A DNA stretch of 64,000 nucleotides from Flavobacterium praedii (lineage in GTDB: Bacteria; Bacteroidota; Bacteroidia; Flavobacteriales; Flavobacteriaceae), in assembly GCF_026810365.1 (NCBI RefSeq), contig NZ_CP113948.1, forward strand, positions 1,637,001 to 1,701,000, written 5' to 3'. The notes beneath the pieces are model-generated. The model ran no database searches. It was given only the letters and a program-made list of their open reading frames with translations, and was not told the DNA's origin. Of the stretch, positions 25,530 to 34,713 are shown one piece after another. The stretch's first letter is position 1. Every line of letters begins with the position of its first letter. A program made the translations under genes and the position numbers.

Positions 25530-26075
25530 ATGCTTTCTCTCGGTAACAAAAAATTATCTTCCTTTTTGATTTTTATATTCTTCTTGTCTACAACAATCGC
25601 TATGTCACAATCCCTTCAAACAGTACCTTATGTCGATTTGAAAAAATATGCAGGAAAATGGTATGAAATTGCAGCATTTCCGCAATGGTTCCAAAAAGGC
25701 TGTTATTGCTCAACAGCTGAATATACTTTGACCGACAAAGGTTTTGTAATTGTTGAAAACAACTGCAACAAAAACAGCATTAACGGAAAACAATCAAACA
25801 TTAAAGGCAAAGCATTTGTTGAAGAAAATAGTGGAAACGCAAAACTAAAAGTACAATTCTTTTGGCCGTTCAAAGCCAAATATTGGATCATTGATTTGGC
25901 AGACGATTACAGTTATGCGGTCATTGGTCATCCAAAGAGAAAATACTTGTGGATCCTTTCAAGAACGCCAACTATGGATGATGCAATCTATCAACAAATC
26001 ATTTCTAGAATAAAAGAGAAAGGATTTGATATTTCAAAAATTAAAATGACCAAACAACAATTAAAAAAGGCATAA
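25530..26075 (+). CDS. blc: Bacterial lipocalin (Blc-like)
   Basis: A 181-residue protein from ATG 25530, chosen because it directly precedes a signal peptide (LGNKKLSSFLIFIFFLS...AMSQ); the in-frame ATG at 25482 overlaps the upstream gene. The lipocalin signature GKWYEIAAFPQWFQKGC is near the N-terminus, with YAVIGHPKRKYLWILSR for strand H. Blc proteins bind lysophospholipids or fatty acids in the periplasm and are stress-induced. The mature start lacks a lipobox Cys, so this copy is soluble rather than lipid-anchored. Confidence 0.9.
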   Translation: MLSLGNKKLSSFLIFIFFLSTTIAMSQSLQTVPYVDLKKYAGKWYEIAAFPQWFQKGCYCSTAEYTLTDKGFVIVENNCNKNSINGKQSNIKGKAFVEENSGNAKLKVQFFWPFKAKYWIIDLADDYSYAVIGHPKRKYLWILSRTPTMDDAIYQQIISRIKEKGFDISKIKMTKQQLKKA

Positions 26076-26107
26076 AACAATGCTATGAAAGCTAAAAAAT
26101 TGGACTA

Positions 26108-26854
26108 ATGAAACGATTAGAAAACAAAATTGTATTTATCACTGGTGGTAATTCGGGTATCGGAAAAGCATCAACTCTCGAAGCAGCGAGAGAAGGGGCA
26201 ACAATTGTAGTGGCAGATTTAGAAAAAAACAATCACGATCAAACAATAAAAGAAATAAAGGCTTTAGGTGCTGAATGCCTTTTTGTACCAATTGATGTAT
26301 CGGATGTAAATAGTGTAAAACAAGCAATAACAACAACAGTTGCAAAATTCGGAAGGTTGGATATTGCTTTTAATAATGCCGGTATTGGTGGTGTTTATTC
26401 TGGAATTCATGATTTGCCAGAATCCGTTTGGGACCGCTTAATTGCTGTAAATCTTACTGGCCAATTTTATTGTGTGAAATATGAATTGCAACAGTTTTTA
26501 AAACAAGGTGGTGGTGTTATTGTAAATATGTCATCACTCGGTGGCCTTAAAGCAGAACATGGTTTAGTGCCTTATACAGTTGCTAAACATGGCGTAATAG
26601 GAATAACCAAAAATATTGCGGTTCAATATGGTGCTCAAAATATCAGAGCCAATGCAATTTGTCCTTATTATGTCGAAACACCTCTTTTGAGTGCTGCTCC
26701 CGAAGAAGTGCACAAAGCCTGGATTGAAGGAACTCCTGCAAAACGTCTTTGCACCCCCGAAGAAGTGGCAAAGGCATTTGTTTATTTGGCCTCAAATGAT
26801 TCAAGTTATTGCAATGGAACGCAACTCATTTTGGATGGTGGTGTAATGGCGTAA
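26108..26854 (+). CDS. SDR family oxidoreductase
   Basis: A 248-residue classical SDR with the cofactor site TGGNSGIG, acidic VVADLEKNN (Asp after beta-2, favouring NAD), FNNAGIGG, VNMSSLGG and catalytic YTVAKHG; the end is LDGGVMA. The substrate is unknown. It is the first of a same-strand run (MDR reductase, DJ-1-like, aldehyde dehydrogenase) that looks like a detoxification group for reactive aldehydes. The MITE-like element F5 follows directly after its stop. Confidence 0.9.
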   Translation: MKRLENKIVFITGGNSGIGKASTLEAAREGATIVVADLEKNNHDQTIKEIKALGAECLFVPIDVSDVNSVKQAITTTVAKFGRLDIAFNNAGIGGVYSGIHDLPESVWDRLIAVNLTGQFYCVKYELQQFLKQGGGVIVNMSSLGGLKAEHGLVPYTVAKHGVIGITKNIAVQYGAQNIRANAICPYYVETPLLSAAPEEVHKAWIEGTPAKRLCTPEEVAKAFVYLASNDSSYCNGTQLILDGGVMA

Positions 26855-26862
26855 TTAAAAAT

Positions 26863-27030
26863 GGTTCTACCATGAATTGTGTTGGTAAGAAAAAAATAAA
26901 GAAAAATTTTTACCATTAAGAGATTAAGAAAAAATAAGTTGTCTAGGACTTAATGAACCTTAATGACTTAATGGTACAAAGAAAAATTAAATTTTTAATT
27001 TTTCAAACCCAAACGATTGAATGTAGAACC
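26863..27030. mobile_element. MITE-like element F5, copy A
   Basis: A 168-bp element with terminal inverted repeats GGTTCTAC / GTAGAACC extended imperfectly to about 18 bp, and an inner ACCATTAAG / CTTAATGGT pair, so nearly the whole element can fold. A second copy of the same length, largely identical by eye, lies at 47328-47495. It encodes nothing. Flanking 8-mers (TTAAAAAT, TCAAAAAC) are only imperfectly repeated. It pushes a false N-terminal extension onto the downstream reductase ORF. Confidence 0.78.
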
Positions 27031-27073
27031 TCAAAAACAAACAAAAATCGAATATTTTAAAAAAATCATAATC

Positions 27074-28069
27074 ATGAATAAAGTAATTCTATTAAACAAG
27101 CGTCCTTTTGGAAAACCAACACTAGATGATTTTAAAATCGTTAATGAAGAGATTCCCATTGCAAAAGATGGTGAAGTTTTACTAAAAACAATCTATGTGT
27201 CGGTTGATCCTTATTTGCGAGGCAGAATGAATGACAGCAAATCGTATGTACCTCCATTTGAATTAAATAAACCCATACAATCTGGTATTATAGCAGAAGT
27301 TGTAGAGAGTAAACATGCAAAATTTAAAACAGGTGACTTTCTAACAGGCAATTTAGAATGGAAAGAATACCAAGTTACTACTGGACAAGGACTTTATAAA
27401 GTGGATGAAAACGAATTTAAACTGTCGGCTTATTTGGGCGTTTTAGGAATGACAGGACTTACCGCTTACTTAGGACTTACAGAAATTGGATTACCAAAAA
27501 AAGAGGAAACCCTTTTTGTTTCTGGAGCTGCTGGTGCTGTTGGAACAATAGTGGGTCAAATCGGTAAATTACTTGGTTGCAAAGTTGTTGGAATTACTGG
27601 CTCTGATGAAAAAGCAGCATTACTAACTTCAAAGTTTGGCTTTGATCATGCCATCAATTACAAAACAACACCGGATTTAAAAGAAGCGGTTAAAAATGCA
27701 AGTCCAAATGGTATTGATATCTATTTTGACAATGTGGGTGGTGAAATTTCCGATGCTGTATTAGCAAACATAAATAAATATGCACGATTACCTGTTTGTG
27801 GAGCCATATCTCTTTACAATACCACTACGATAGATCTTGGCCCTCGATTACAACCTATTATTTTAACCAAAAGTGCCACTATGCGTGGATTTATAGTAGG
27901 TGATTTTTTTGAAAAATTTCCAACAGCTACCAAACAATTAACACTTTGGTTAAAAGAGAATAAAATCACCTTTAGCGAAACTATTGTTGAAGGTTTTGAT
28001 AACATTCCTCAAGCATTCATTGATCTATTTGACGGAAAAAATGAAGGAAAAATGATTGTAAAAATTTAA
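27074..28069 (+). CDS. NADP-dependent MDR family oxidoreductase
   Basis: A 331-residue zinc-independent medium-chain reductase of the CurA / leukotriene B4 dehydrogenase type: VSVDPYLRGRM in the catalytic domain, then SGAAGAVGTIVGQIGKLLGC (Rossmann), FDNVGGE and LRPRLQ-like GPRLQPIIL. Such enzymes reduce enals and curcumin-like enones. I use ATG 27074; the longer ORF (from 27017) starts inside the MITE-like repeat. The gene is followed 23 bases later by the DJ-1-like gene. Confidence 0.9.
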   Translation: MNKVILLNKRPFGKPTLDDFKIVNEEIPIAKDGEVLLKTIYVSVDPYLRGRMNDSKSYVPPFELNKPIQSGIIAEVVESKHAKFKTGDFLTGNLEWKEYQVTTGQGLYKVDENEFKLSAYLGVLGMTGLTAYLGLTEIGLPKKEETLFVSGAAGAVGTIVGQIGKLLGCKVVGITGSDEKAALLTSKFGFDHAINYKTTPDLKEAVKNASPNGIDIYFDNVGGEISDAVLANINKYARLPVCGAISLYNTTTIDLGPRLQPIILTKSATMRGFIVGDFFEKFPTATKQLTLWLKENKITFSETIVEGFDNIPQAFIDLFDGKNEGKMIVKI

Positions 28070-28092
28070 TAATTATTATAAAAAATAAAAAA

Positions 28093-28779
28093 ATGAAAAT
28101 ACTAATTGTATTGACTTCTCATAGTGAAATGGGAAATTCTGGTGAAAAAACTGGTTTTTGGATAGAAGAATTCACAACACCTTATTATGTATTGGCCGAT
28201 GCAGGAGCCAATATCACCATCGCTTCTCCAAAAGGAGGTCAGCCACCAGTTGATCCAAAAAGTGAATTAGCCGATGCGCAAACTCCCTCAACAGAAAGAT
28301 TCTACAAAGACAATGTCCTTATCGACAAAGTAGCGTATTCTTTTAAACTGAGTGAAGTAAAACAAGAGGATTTTGACGCCGTTTTTTATCCAGGTGGACA
28401 CGGGCCGTTATGGGATTTGGCAACAGATAAAGACTCCATTCAATTAATTGAAGCCTTTTACAATCATCAAAAACCAATTGCATTTGTGTGTCATGCCCCT
28501 GCAGCTTTAGTAAATGTAAAAACAAAAAATGGAGAATCCCTTGTCAAAGGAAAAGAACTAACTGGTTTTTCAAACACCGAAGAAGAAGCAGTCAAACTAA
28601 CAAAAGTGGTTCCGTTTTTATTAGAAGATGAACTTAAAAAACACGGTGCTTTATATTCAAAAGGGAATGATTGGGCTTCATATGTAAAACAAGATGGGTT
28701 ATTAATTACCGGACAAAATCCTGCTTCTTCGGGAGCGGTTGCCGAATTACTTTTAAAAACACTAACCGATAAAAAATAA
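28093..28779 (+). CDS. DJ-1/PfpI family (Hsp31-like) protein
   Basis: A 228-residue type 1 glutamine amidotransferase fold: the nucleophile elbow is AFVCHAPAAL (Cys followed by His), with a preceding FYPGGHGPLWD glycine loop and a late Glu-containing stretch. Hsp31/YhbO-like proteins act as glyoxalase III or protein deglycases under aldehyde stress. Its position between an enal reductase and an aldehyde dehydrogenase agrees with carbonyl detoxification. Four bases separate it from the next ATG. Confidence 0.9.
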   Translation: MKILIVLTSHSEMGNSGEKTGFWIEEFTTPYYVLADAGANITIASPKGGQPPVDPKSELADAQTPSTERFYKDNVLIDKVAYSFKLSEVKQEDFDAVFYPGGHGPLWDLATDKDSIQLIEAFYNHQKPIAFVCHAPAALVNVKTKNGESLVKGKELTGFSNTEEEAVKLTKVVPFLLEDELKKHGALYSKGNDWASYVKQDGLLITGQNPASSGAVAELLLKTLTDKK

Positions 28780-28783
28780 AATC

Positions 28784-30166
28784 ATGGCAATTCAAACAAT
28801 CAATCCAACAACCAATAAAGTTGTAAAATCATTTGATGAAATGACTGTGACTGCTGTAGATAATGCAGTAGCAAACGCAGCAATTGCATTTGACGAATGG
28901 AAGCAAACAGACTATCAAACAAGAGCTCAGTTATTATACACGGTGGCGGGCTTGTTGCGAGCAAAAAAGAAAGAGCTTGCCAAAATGATTACATTAGAAA
29001 TGGGTAAACTCCTTTCTCATGCCGAAGGAGAAATAAAATTGAGTGCAGAAATATTTGACTATTACGCCAAAAATGCTGAATCTTTTTTAGCAGATAAAAT
29101 ACTAAATCCAGTACATGGAAAAGCGCTCATAAGATATAGTCCTGTTGGTGTACTTCTGGGTGTACAACCTTGGAATTTTCCGTTTTATCAGGTGGCTCGT
29201 TTTGCGGCACCAAATATTATGATTGGAAATACCGTATTAATCAAACATGCTTCCAATGTGCCACAATGTGCTATTGCCATTGAAGAAATATTTATAGAAG
29301 CAGGAGCACAAATAGGGCTTTATACCAATCTATTAGTATCTGGTAAAAGGGCTACTGAATTAGTAGCCGACAAAAGAATTAGAGGGGTATCACTCACAGG
29401 AAGTGAAACCGCAGGCGCCAGTGTAGCTGCAGAAGCGGGGAAACATATCAAAAAATCAGTTCTCGAATTAGGAGGTAGTGATGCTTTTATTATTCTGGAA
29501 GATGCGGATATAGACAAAGCCGTAGAATGGGCAGTGGTTGGAAGAATTAACAACAACGGTCAATGTTGTGTCGCGTCAAAACGCTTTATAGCCGTAGAAA
29601 GTATTGCAGATTCATTCCTTGAAAAATTCAAAGCAAAAATGGCGGAACTGGTAGTTGGCGACCCTATGGATGATACTACAAGCTTAGGTCCACTTTGTTC
29701 AGAAGCAGCTGCGGTAAATATAGCCGACCAAGTGAAGAGAGCTGTAAATGGAGGAGCAAAAATAGTGTTGGGAGGCAAAAGAGTGGACAGAGAAGGAGCT
29801 TACATGGAAGCCACTATCTTAACCGATATATTGCCTGAGAATCCTGTTTTTTACGAAGAATTTTTTGGTCCAGTCGCACTTTTCTTCCAAGTAAAAGATG
29901 AAGCGGAAGCCATTGCATTAGCCAATAATTCTCCATTTGGTTTAGGCGGTTCCGTGTTTACAAAGGATATTGAAAGAGGAAAACGAATAGCCAATCAAAT
30001 TGATACCGGTATGGTTTTCATCAATCACCCAACTTGGACTCAAGCCGATTTGCCTTTTGGAGGTACAAAAAACTCGGGTTACGGAAGAGAAATGGCCGAA
30101 TTTGGATTGGACGAATTTGTAAACAAAAAATTGATCCGAATAAGTGAATTGAGTGATCCATTTTGA
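28784..30166 (+). CDS. NAD(P)-dependent aldehyde dehydrogenase (succinate-semialdehyde type)
   Basis: A 460-residue [12 protein letters not shown] (cofactor and oxyanion Asn), [12 protein letters not shown], catalytic Glu in [10 protein letters not shown], catalytic Cys in [12 protein letters not shown], and EEFFGPVA. Size and motifs fit the GabD/YneI group acting on succinate semialdehyde or similar small aldehydes. It is closely linked to the DJ-1-like gene upstream (4 bases) and SOUL gene downstream (16 bases), so one operon is probable. Confidence 0.93.
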   Translation: MAIQTINPTTNKVVKSFDEMTVTAVDNAVANAAIAFDEWKQTDYQTRAQLLYTVAGLLRAKKKELAKMITLEMGKLLSHAEGEIKLSAEIFDYYAKNAESFLADKILNPVHGKALIRYSPVGVLLGVQPWNFPFYQVARFAAPNIMIGNTVLIKHASNVPQCAIAIEEIFIEAGAQIGLYTNLLVSGKRATELVADKRIRGVSLTGSETAGASVAAEAGKHIKKSVLELGGSDAFIILEDADIDKAVEWAVVGRINNNGQCCVASKRFIAVESIADSFLEKFKAKMAELVVGDPMDDTTSLGPLCSEAAAVNIADQVKRAVNGGAKIVLGGKRVDREGAYMEATILTDILPENPVFYEEFFGPVALFFQVKDEAEAIALANNSPFGLGGSVFTKDIERGKRIANQIDTGMVFINHPTWTQADLPFGGTKNSGYGREMAEFGLDEFVNKKLIRISELSDPF

Positions 30167-30182
30167 TTAAAAAGCAATACCA

Positions 30183-30785
30183 ATGAAAGTATTTATCACT
30201 ATAGCGCTACTACTTATCGGAATATTCATTCTATTTCAAATCTACATTACTATGTCTAGCAATAAAACAGAAACTCAAGCATACAAAGTTATTCGGGTAG
30301 AGGAAAATTTTGAAATTCGATACTATCCATCTGCAACGATGGCAATGATTTCTTCTACTGCAAAATCATATCGCGATTTGGGACAATCAGGATTTGGAAA
30401 ATTGGCAAAATATATTTTTGGAGGAAATAGCGAAAAGAAACAAATTGCTATGACATCGCCCGTGCACATGGATATTGGTGATGCCAAGTCTACAATGGCA
30501 TTTGTACTTCCATCGACATACAACGAAACTAATTTACCAACACCAAATGATTCGAGTATATCCATTGTAACTTCAGAACCTGAATATGTTGCTGTCATAC
30601 AGTTTGCAGGTTTTGCTTCTAATGAAAGTATTAATGAACATCGGATTTTACTAGAAGAATCCCTAAAGACTAAAGGATTGTCCTACTATGGTGATTTTCG
30701 CTACTTGGGTTACAATCCTCCTTATCAACTGTTCGACAGAAGAAATGAAGTGATTGTGGCTTTAAATGCAAATCAATTTGACTAA
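30183..30785 (+). CDS. SOUL heme-binding family protein
   Basis: A 200-residue protein with one N-terminal membrane anchor or signal (about 1-22, IALLLIGIFILFQIYI). The SOUL domain follows: YKVIRVEENFEIRYYPSATMA, GNSEKKQIAMTSPV and a Pro-rich turn YLGYNPPYQLFDRRNEV. SOUL proteins bind heme or tetrapyrroles in some organisms; bacterial roles are not settled. It probably belongs to the aldehyde-stress operon. Confidence 0.9.
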   Translation: MKVFITIALLLIGIFILFQIYITMSSNKTETQAYKVIRVEENFEIRYYPSATMAMISSTAKSYRDLGQSGFGKLAKYIFGGNSEKKQIAMTSPVHMDIGDAKSTMAFVLPSTYNETNLPTPNDSSISIVTSEPEYVAVIQFAGFASNESINEHRILLEESLKTKGLSYYGDFRYLGYNPPYQLFDRRNEVIVALNANQFD

Positions 30786-30866
30786 AAAAAGGTTAATCCA
30801 ATGTACTATAATTGTTTATAAAAGCGTTTCATTAAAAATTAAGTTTAAAATTCTAATAAAATACAA

Positions 30867-31967
30867 ATGAAAAAATACAAATTATTTAGTCCGATTAAAG
30901 TAGGTGCAATAGAATTGAATAATCGCATCGTTATGGCACCAATGACGCGTTGCAGAGCTATTGATGCTATTCCAAATGAACTCATGGCAACCTATTATCA
31001 GCAACGCGCTTCGGCTGGTTTAATAATCACCGAAGGTACTTCTCCTTCTCCAAATGGTTTGGGTTACGCACGTATTCCTGGCATTTTTAGCGAGGAACAA
31101 ATACTCGGTTGGAAAAAAACAACAACCGCAGTACACAATAGTGGTGGAAAAATAATAATTCAATTGATGCACTCGGGAAGAATAAGCCACAAGCTGAATA
31201 TGGCTGAGGGAACGCAAATAATAGCCCCTTCTGCCATAAAACCAGCCGGTCAAATGTGGACAGATGCCAAAGAAATGCAGGACTTCCCTACTCCCAAAGC
31301 AATGACTGCCGAAGATATAGTTTTGACCCAAGCCGAATATGTAACTGCTGCAAAAAACGCAATTGCAGCCCATTTTGATGGTGTTGAACTACACAGTGCA
31401 AACGGTTATTTGCTGGAAGAATTTTTGTCGCCCGTGAGCAATGTCCGAACTGACCATTATGGAGGCAGTATTGAAAATCGCTGTCGATTTGTTCTTGAAG
31501 TGACAAAAGCAGTCGCAATCGCCATTGGAAAAGAAAAAACAGGTATTCGTTTATCGCCTTATGGTGTAGCGGGTGATATGGCCAATTATCCAGAAATAGA
31601 TGCTACTTATGATTATCTCACAAAAGAACTCAATAAATTGGGGATTGCTTATATCCATTTAGTCGATCATTCTGCAATGGGAGCCCCAGCAGTGCCTGTT
31701 GAAATAAAAAAAATGATTCGCAAAAATTTCAATAACATCCTTATCAGTTGTGGTGGCTATACCAAAGAAACTGCTGAAACCGATATTGAGAGCGGTATGT
31801 GTGATCTTGTTGGATTTGGACGTCCCTTTATTAATAATCCTGATCTCGTAGAAAGATTAGAACACAATCAAGAATTAACACAAAACCTCAAAATGGACTT
31901 ATTCTATTCGGCAGGTGAAAATGGGTATACCGATTATCCCAATTTTAAAACATCCGATGTATATTAA
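30867..31967 (+). CDS. Alkene reductase, Old Yellow Enzyme family
   Basis: A 366-residue FMN TIM barrel: MAPMTRCRA at the N-terminus, IIQLMHSGRIS, the substrate pair His/Asn in GVELHSANGYLLEEFLSP, and VGFGRPFINNPDL for FMN phosphate. It reduces alpha,beta-unsaturated carbonyls and nitro compounds with NADPH (NemA-like). It follows the SOUL gene after 81 bases and completes the group of carbonyl-handling genes. Confidence 0.94.
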   Translation: MKKYKLFSPIKVGAIELNNRIVMAPMTRCRAIDAIPNELMATYYQQRASAGLIITEGTSPSPNGLGYARIPGIFSEEQILGWKKTTTAVHNSGGKIIIQLMHSGRISHKLNMAEGTQIIAPSAIKPAGQMWTDAKEMQDFPTPKAMTAEDIVLTQAEYVTAAKNAIAAHFDGVELHSANGYLLEEFLSPVSNVRTDHYGGSIENRCRFVLEVTKAVAIAIGKEKTGIRLSPYGVAGDMANYPEIDATYDYLTKELNKLGIAYIHLVDHSAMGAPAVPVEIKKMIRKNFNNILISCGGYTKETAETDIESGMCDLVGFGRPFINNPDLVERLEHNQELTQNLKMDLFYSAGENGYTDYPNFKTSDVY

Positions 31968-31999
31968 TAAAATAAATCATATTTAGTTTAGCAATAATG

Positions 32000-32311
32000 A
32001 AGGCTGATTTCAATTTTTTACTGCCAATATAAAATTGATTTATTATGATGTAGCATTTCGTGACAATGATTTACGAACCAGTAAATGGTTTGATGCGGAT
32101 AAATTTTGAACACTGAATTTTAAAAGCACTTCATTTACCAAAATCAAAGGAAAAGTGTATAAACTCAAAGGCTTTTTAACAATGCATAGCATCAAAAGAA
32201 GTGGACTTTGATGCAACCTTTAACGGTTGGGCGGTTACAATGACCAAAAAAAATACCGCTGGATTTACAATAAAAGGAAAGTTACTTCCCATTGATTATA
32301 ACCAGCGGTAA
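32000..32311 (+). pseudogene. Decayed YceI-family gene
   Basis: Translating the plus strand gives recognisable YceI (polyisoprenoid-binding periplasmic protein) fragments: FRDNDLRTSKWFDADKF followed by a TGA, then TLNFKSTSFTKIKGK in the same frame, and after a frameshift VDFDATFNGWAVTMTKKNTA...GKLLPIDYNQR and a stop. No signal peptide is left. At least one nonsense and one frameshift mutation are present, so it is non-functional. The remaining text up to 32790 holds repeat F1, a terminator-like hairpin and no supported gene. Confidence 0.8.
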
Positions 32312-32326
32312 AATAATAGTTTTATA

Positions 32327-32436
32327 AGGAGCTATTTCCTGCTATCCACTTGTATCTTTTCTAGTCCCGTTAGAAAAAAACGGGACAAGAAAAGGATACC
32401 GCTACTATCAGGGCTAGGGCATTAGTTTTCATAAAT
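32327..32436 (+). repeat. Covarying-hairpin repeat family F1, copy 2
   Basis: Conserved start AGGAGCTATTTCCTGCTATC and end CAGGGCTAGGGCAT as in copy 1. The central hairpin is different: CTTTTCT-A-GTCCCGTT (32356-32371) pairs with AACGGGAC-A-AGAAAAG (32379-32394), with an A-A mismatch and a 7-base loop. It lies 15 bases after the YceI remnant stop. Confidence 0.85.
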
Positions 32437-32613
32437 TATTTTACTAAGATCTAGAAATTTGGGGAAATAAAAACAGGTTATTTCAAAAATAATTTTATCT
32501 TTAACGATACCCCTAGCTCTTCAAAGTCTTTAATAGTTCTTGATCACGCTGCGCAATCCCAAAAGCTTTCGGGGCTGACTTTGCGCCACATGCTGAGTAA
32601 GTATAATAAATGA

Positions 32614-32651
32614 AAAACCACAAAGTAAAGCTCTCTTTATTTTGTGGTTTT
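32614..32651 (+). terminator. Terminator-like hairpin
   Basis: AAAACCACAAA (32614-32624) pairs with TTTGTGGTTTT (32641-32651), with an extra GTAAAG/CTTTAT pairing inside. It can terminate on either strand. The gap 32437-32790 otherwise contains low-complexity AT-rich DNA and short translated remnants I cannot assign. Confidence 0.65.
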
Positions 32652-32765
32652 ATACTATTTGCTATACAGATAAAACATTTCTAAATCCCTCCCGAATAGC
32701 TACTATTTCAATTATACCAACTATTTTCAAAGTGTTACTATATTTCAAACCTGATATATAACCAT

Positions 32766-32789
32766 AAAAAAACCGTCTTTCTCGGACGG
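32766..32789 (-). terminator. Terminator of the RelE-type toxin operon
   Basis: On the minus strand CCGTC, a 7-base loop, GACGG and then seven T. It lies directly after the toxin stop at 32791. Confidence 0.85.
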
Positions 32790-32790
32790 A

Positions 32791-33096
32791 TTAATATTCA
32801 ATTGGTTCTCTACTGGTATGCCTAACTCTTAGTATTCTGATTTGTGTCTCGGTAATTTTGTAAGCCACTCTATATTTAAATTTTACAAAAGCCCTAAAAC
32901 TTCCATCATTATCATACTTAAATCGATCTTGCTCAAAAATATAAGGATTGTCCAATAATTCTTTTGTCGTTTTCAAAACCGAATTTTTTATTCGATTAGC
33001 ATAACTTAAATTGCCTCCCATTTTTAACGAATCGTAAATTTCTTTTAATTGGTCAAATGCAAGTTTATCCCATACCAAAATTCTATTGTCTACCAT
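32791..33096 (-). CDS. RelE/ParE-type toxin
   Basis: A 101-residue basic protein of the RelE/ParE fold: FDQLKEIYDSLKMG at the start, LLDNPYIFEQDRFKYDNDG in the middle and a C-terminal VAYKITETQIRILRVRHTSREP, the typical 'YRv.y.v....i.il.v.H.r..P' strand pair ending in His-Thr-Ser-Arg. Such toxins cleave mRNA on the ribosome or poison gyrase; the exact target cannot be told. Its start overlaps the antitoxin gene by 7 bases. Confidence 0.88.
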   Translation of the reverse strand: MVDNRILVWDKLAFDQLKEIYDSLKMGGNLSYANRIKNSVLKTTKELLDNPYIFEQDRFKYDNDGSFRAFVKFKYRVAYKITETQIRILRVRHTSREPIEY

Positions 33097-33308
33097 TGAC
33101 CAGTAATTTTGTCCACTTCTTCACTAGAATAAAAATCTCCGTCATCAATTCTTAAGTTCGCTTGATTTAATTCGATGTTGTATTGCTCTAAAGATACTGA
33201 TTTTGAGCTTTTTTTGGACTCTAAAATCTGTTCCAACTTGTCAAACAAATTTTCATCTACATCAAATAATCGTTGTATAAAATTATATTTTCTTGTTGCT
33301 AAATCCAT
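33090..33308 (-). CDS. Antitoxin of the RelE-type pair
   Basis: A 72-residue acidic protein encoded directly upstream of the toxin. N-terminal helix (TRKYNFIQRLFDVDENLFDKLEQIL), then a Ser/Lys linker, and a C-terminal part FYSSEEVDKITGQW typical of antitoxins that wrap the toxin. No classical DNA-binding domain is evident. A CAAATGTA (minus TACATTTG) -7 box lies at 33333-33340, 24 bases upstream of the ATG. Confidence 0.82.
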   Translation of the reverse strand: MDLATRKYNFIQRLFDVDENLFDKLEQILESKKSSKSVSLEQYNIELNQANLRIDDGDFYSSEEVDKITGQW

Positions 33309-33332
33309 AATGCGATCCTTTTTAGTGTTCTA

Positions 33333-33340
33333 CAAATGTA
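33333..33340 (-). promoter_or_regulatory. -7 promoter box of the RelE-type TA operon
   Basis: Minus-strand TACATTTG matches the Bacteroidota TAnnTTTG -7 consensus, 24 bases before the antitoxin ATG. No -33 TTG at the ideal distance was found. Confidence 0.5.
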
Positions 33341-33642
33341 CAAAATCTGTTCCAAAAATTTATGTTTTATGACATCGGATGAAAAGTACGGATCATTACA
33401 TGCAGGTTTTCCAAATCACCAGACCCTTCAAAGTTCACCATAATTCCTACTCACGCTTTACAATCCCGAAAACTTTTGGAATTAAATTTGAGTCATTCCC
33501 TACTATCCATATTCATAAGAACGTTGATTTTCGCACATACGATAAACTGTAATTCATATATTTTTGGGATTAAAGTTTTTTTTATGACTAATAAACAAAC
33601 AAAAGTTATTCAAAATGATTTAAAAATAAACTCTTATAAAAC

Positions 33643-33667
33643 AAAAAAAGAGAGCCAAAAGCCCTCT
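33643..33667 (-). terminator. Terminator of the DUF4494 gene
   Basis: On the minus strand AGAGGGC, loop, GCTCTCT and then T7 (one G-U pair), starting 24 bases after the DUF4494 stop. The rest of the 33309-33691 gap has no supported gene. Confidence 0.7.
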
Positions 33668-33691
33668 TCAATCATATGTTGCATATTATAA

Positions 33692-34243
33692 CTAAACCGT
33701 TTCGGCTACATATTCCGGATCAAATTCCATTGTGTCTTCAACGGCAACTGCTACAGGTTTTGAAGCTTTCAGTGCATTGAATCGTTCTAGTTGTTGTGTT
33801 TCTCCTTCTTCACCACTGAAATAAGGAAAAACATCCATAATTGGAGATTCTGATATTGCTGGTATAGAATAGTCACCCATAGTAGTGCTCATAACATGAG
33901 TCGTGTTGTCATACGCTTCTTTTACATCATTGGCTTGTACTAACAAATACATATTCGATCTGCGTTCTTTACCACTTTCTTCGTCATACGCCATTAAGGA
34001 AACTTTTGATTTAAACCAACGATCGGCATTTTCAAAAGGGTGAATCTCAGCGTAATTAGCCACTTTTATATTCGTAATTTTAAATTCTTCGCTAATGTAA
34101 GCCGACATTTCTTCATTGATTCTGCTCTCTGCTTCTGTATAAGACAAAGCATCTACCAAATACGGTTCTGTCGTAACCTTTTGTCCACCAGTTTCATCTG
34201 TTTTTCTATATTTTACTTTGCATTCGTACCAAATTGTGCTCAT
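33692..34243 (-). CDS. DUF4494 domain protein
   Basis: A 183-residue protein. The first half fits the Bacteroidota DUF4494 family: MSTIWYECKVKYRKTDETGG, then EPYLVDALSYTEAESRINEEM and VANYAEIHPFENADRWFK. I chose ATG 34243 because the longer ORF start (34267) falls on a -7 promoter box at 34265-34272. The last 50 residues (IMDVFPYFSGE and after) are acidic. The function is unknown; the gene is widespread as a single-copy gene in Flavobacteriia. Confidence 0.88.
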   Translation of the reverse strand: MSTIWYECKVKYRKTDETGGQKVTTEPYLVDALSYTEAESRINEEMSAYISEEFKITNIKVANYAEIHPFENADRWFKSKVSLMAYDEESGKERRSNMYLLVQANDVKEAYDNTTHVMSTTMGDYSIPAISESPIMDVFPYFSGEEGETQQLERFNALKASKPVAVAVEDTMEFDPEYVAETV

Positions 34244-34264
34244 CTGTCTTTTTTTTAAGGAAGC

Positions 34265-34272
34265 CAAAGATA
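34265..34272 (-). promoter_or_regulatory. -7 promoter box of the DUF4494 gene
   Basis: Minus-strand TATCTTTG matches TAnnTTTG, 21 bases upstream of the chosen ATG. It overlaps the alternative upstream ATG and so decides the start. Confidence 0.55.
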
Positions 34273-34406
34273 GATTTTACAGCAAATAAAAATTACATTT
34301 TAGAAAATAGATATTCACAATTTATTTCTGCCGAACCCAACATTCTGTAATTCAAATAAGTCTTCGAATTCTACAACTATTTTTCTATGCCGTCTCATGC
34401 GTGAAG

Positions 34407-34713
34407 TCAATGTCATTACGTTAAGCTTTTTTTCTCGCCAAGACGCAAAGGCGCAAAGTTTAGAGCCGATTTCTTTGCATCTTCGAGTCTTTACGAGAAT
34501 TCCATTTTGAAAAAACGTAGTTAGAAATCCTTAATCCCAGATTCAGCATTAGACATTATTACGCAGAGACACACGAAGAATTTGGGAAGAATCACAACGT
34601 TTTTTAAGCTCCATTCAAAGAATTCGATTTTCCTTTGTGCATCTTTTCTAATCCTTTGCGCATCTTCTTGAAATTTTTCCTATTGCAGTATCTCGGTTAA
34701 CATAATGACATTT
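34407..34713. mobile_element. MITE-like element F4, copy 1 (307 bp), inserted into repeat F2
   Basis: Ends AATGTCATTACGTTAA (left) and TTAACATAATGACATT (right) form a terminal inverted repeat. The element is flanked by the 9-bp direct repeat TGCGTGAAG (34398-34406 and 34714-34722), a clear target-site duplication. The duplicated sequence is the 5' end of repeat F2, so F4 inserted into F2. It contains the CTCGCCAAGACGCAAAG words shared with copy 2 (59013-59155). There is no ORF. Confidence 0.78.

Noticed and set aside
27017..27073. N-terminal extension of the MDR reductase
   Set aside because: The extension begins inside the MITE-like repeat F5; the family start aligns with ATG 27074.
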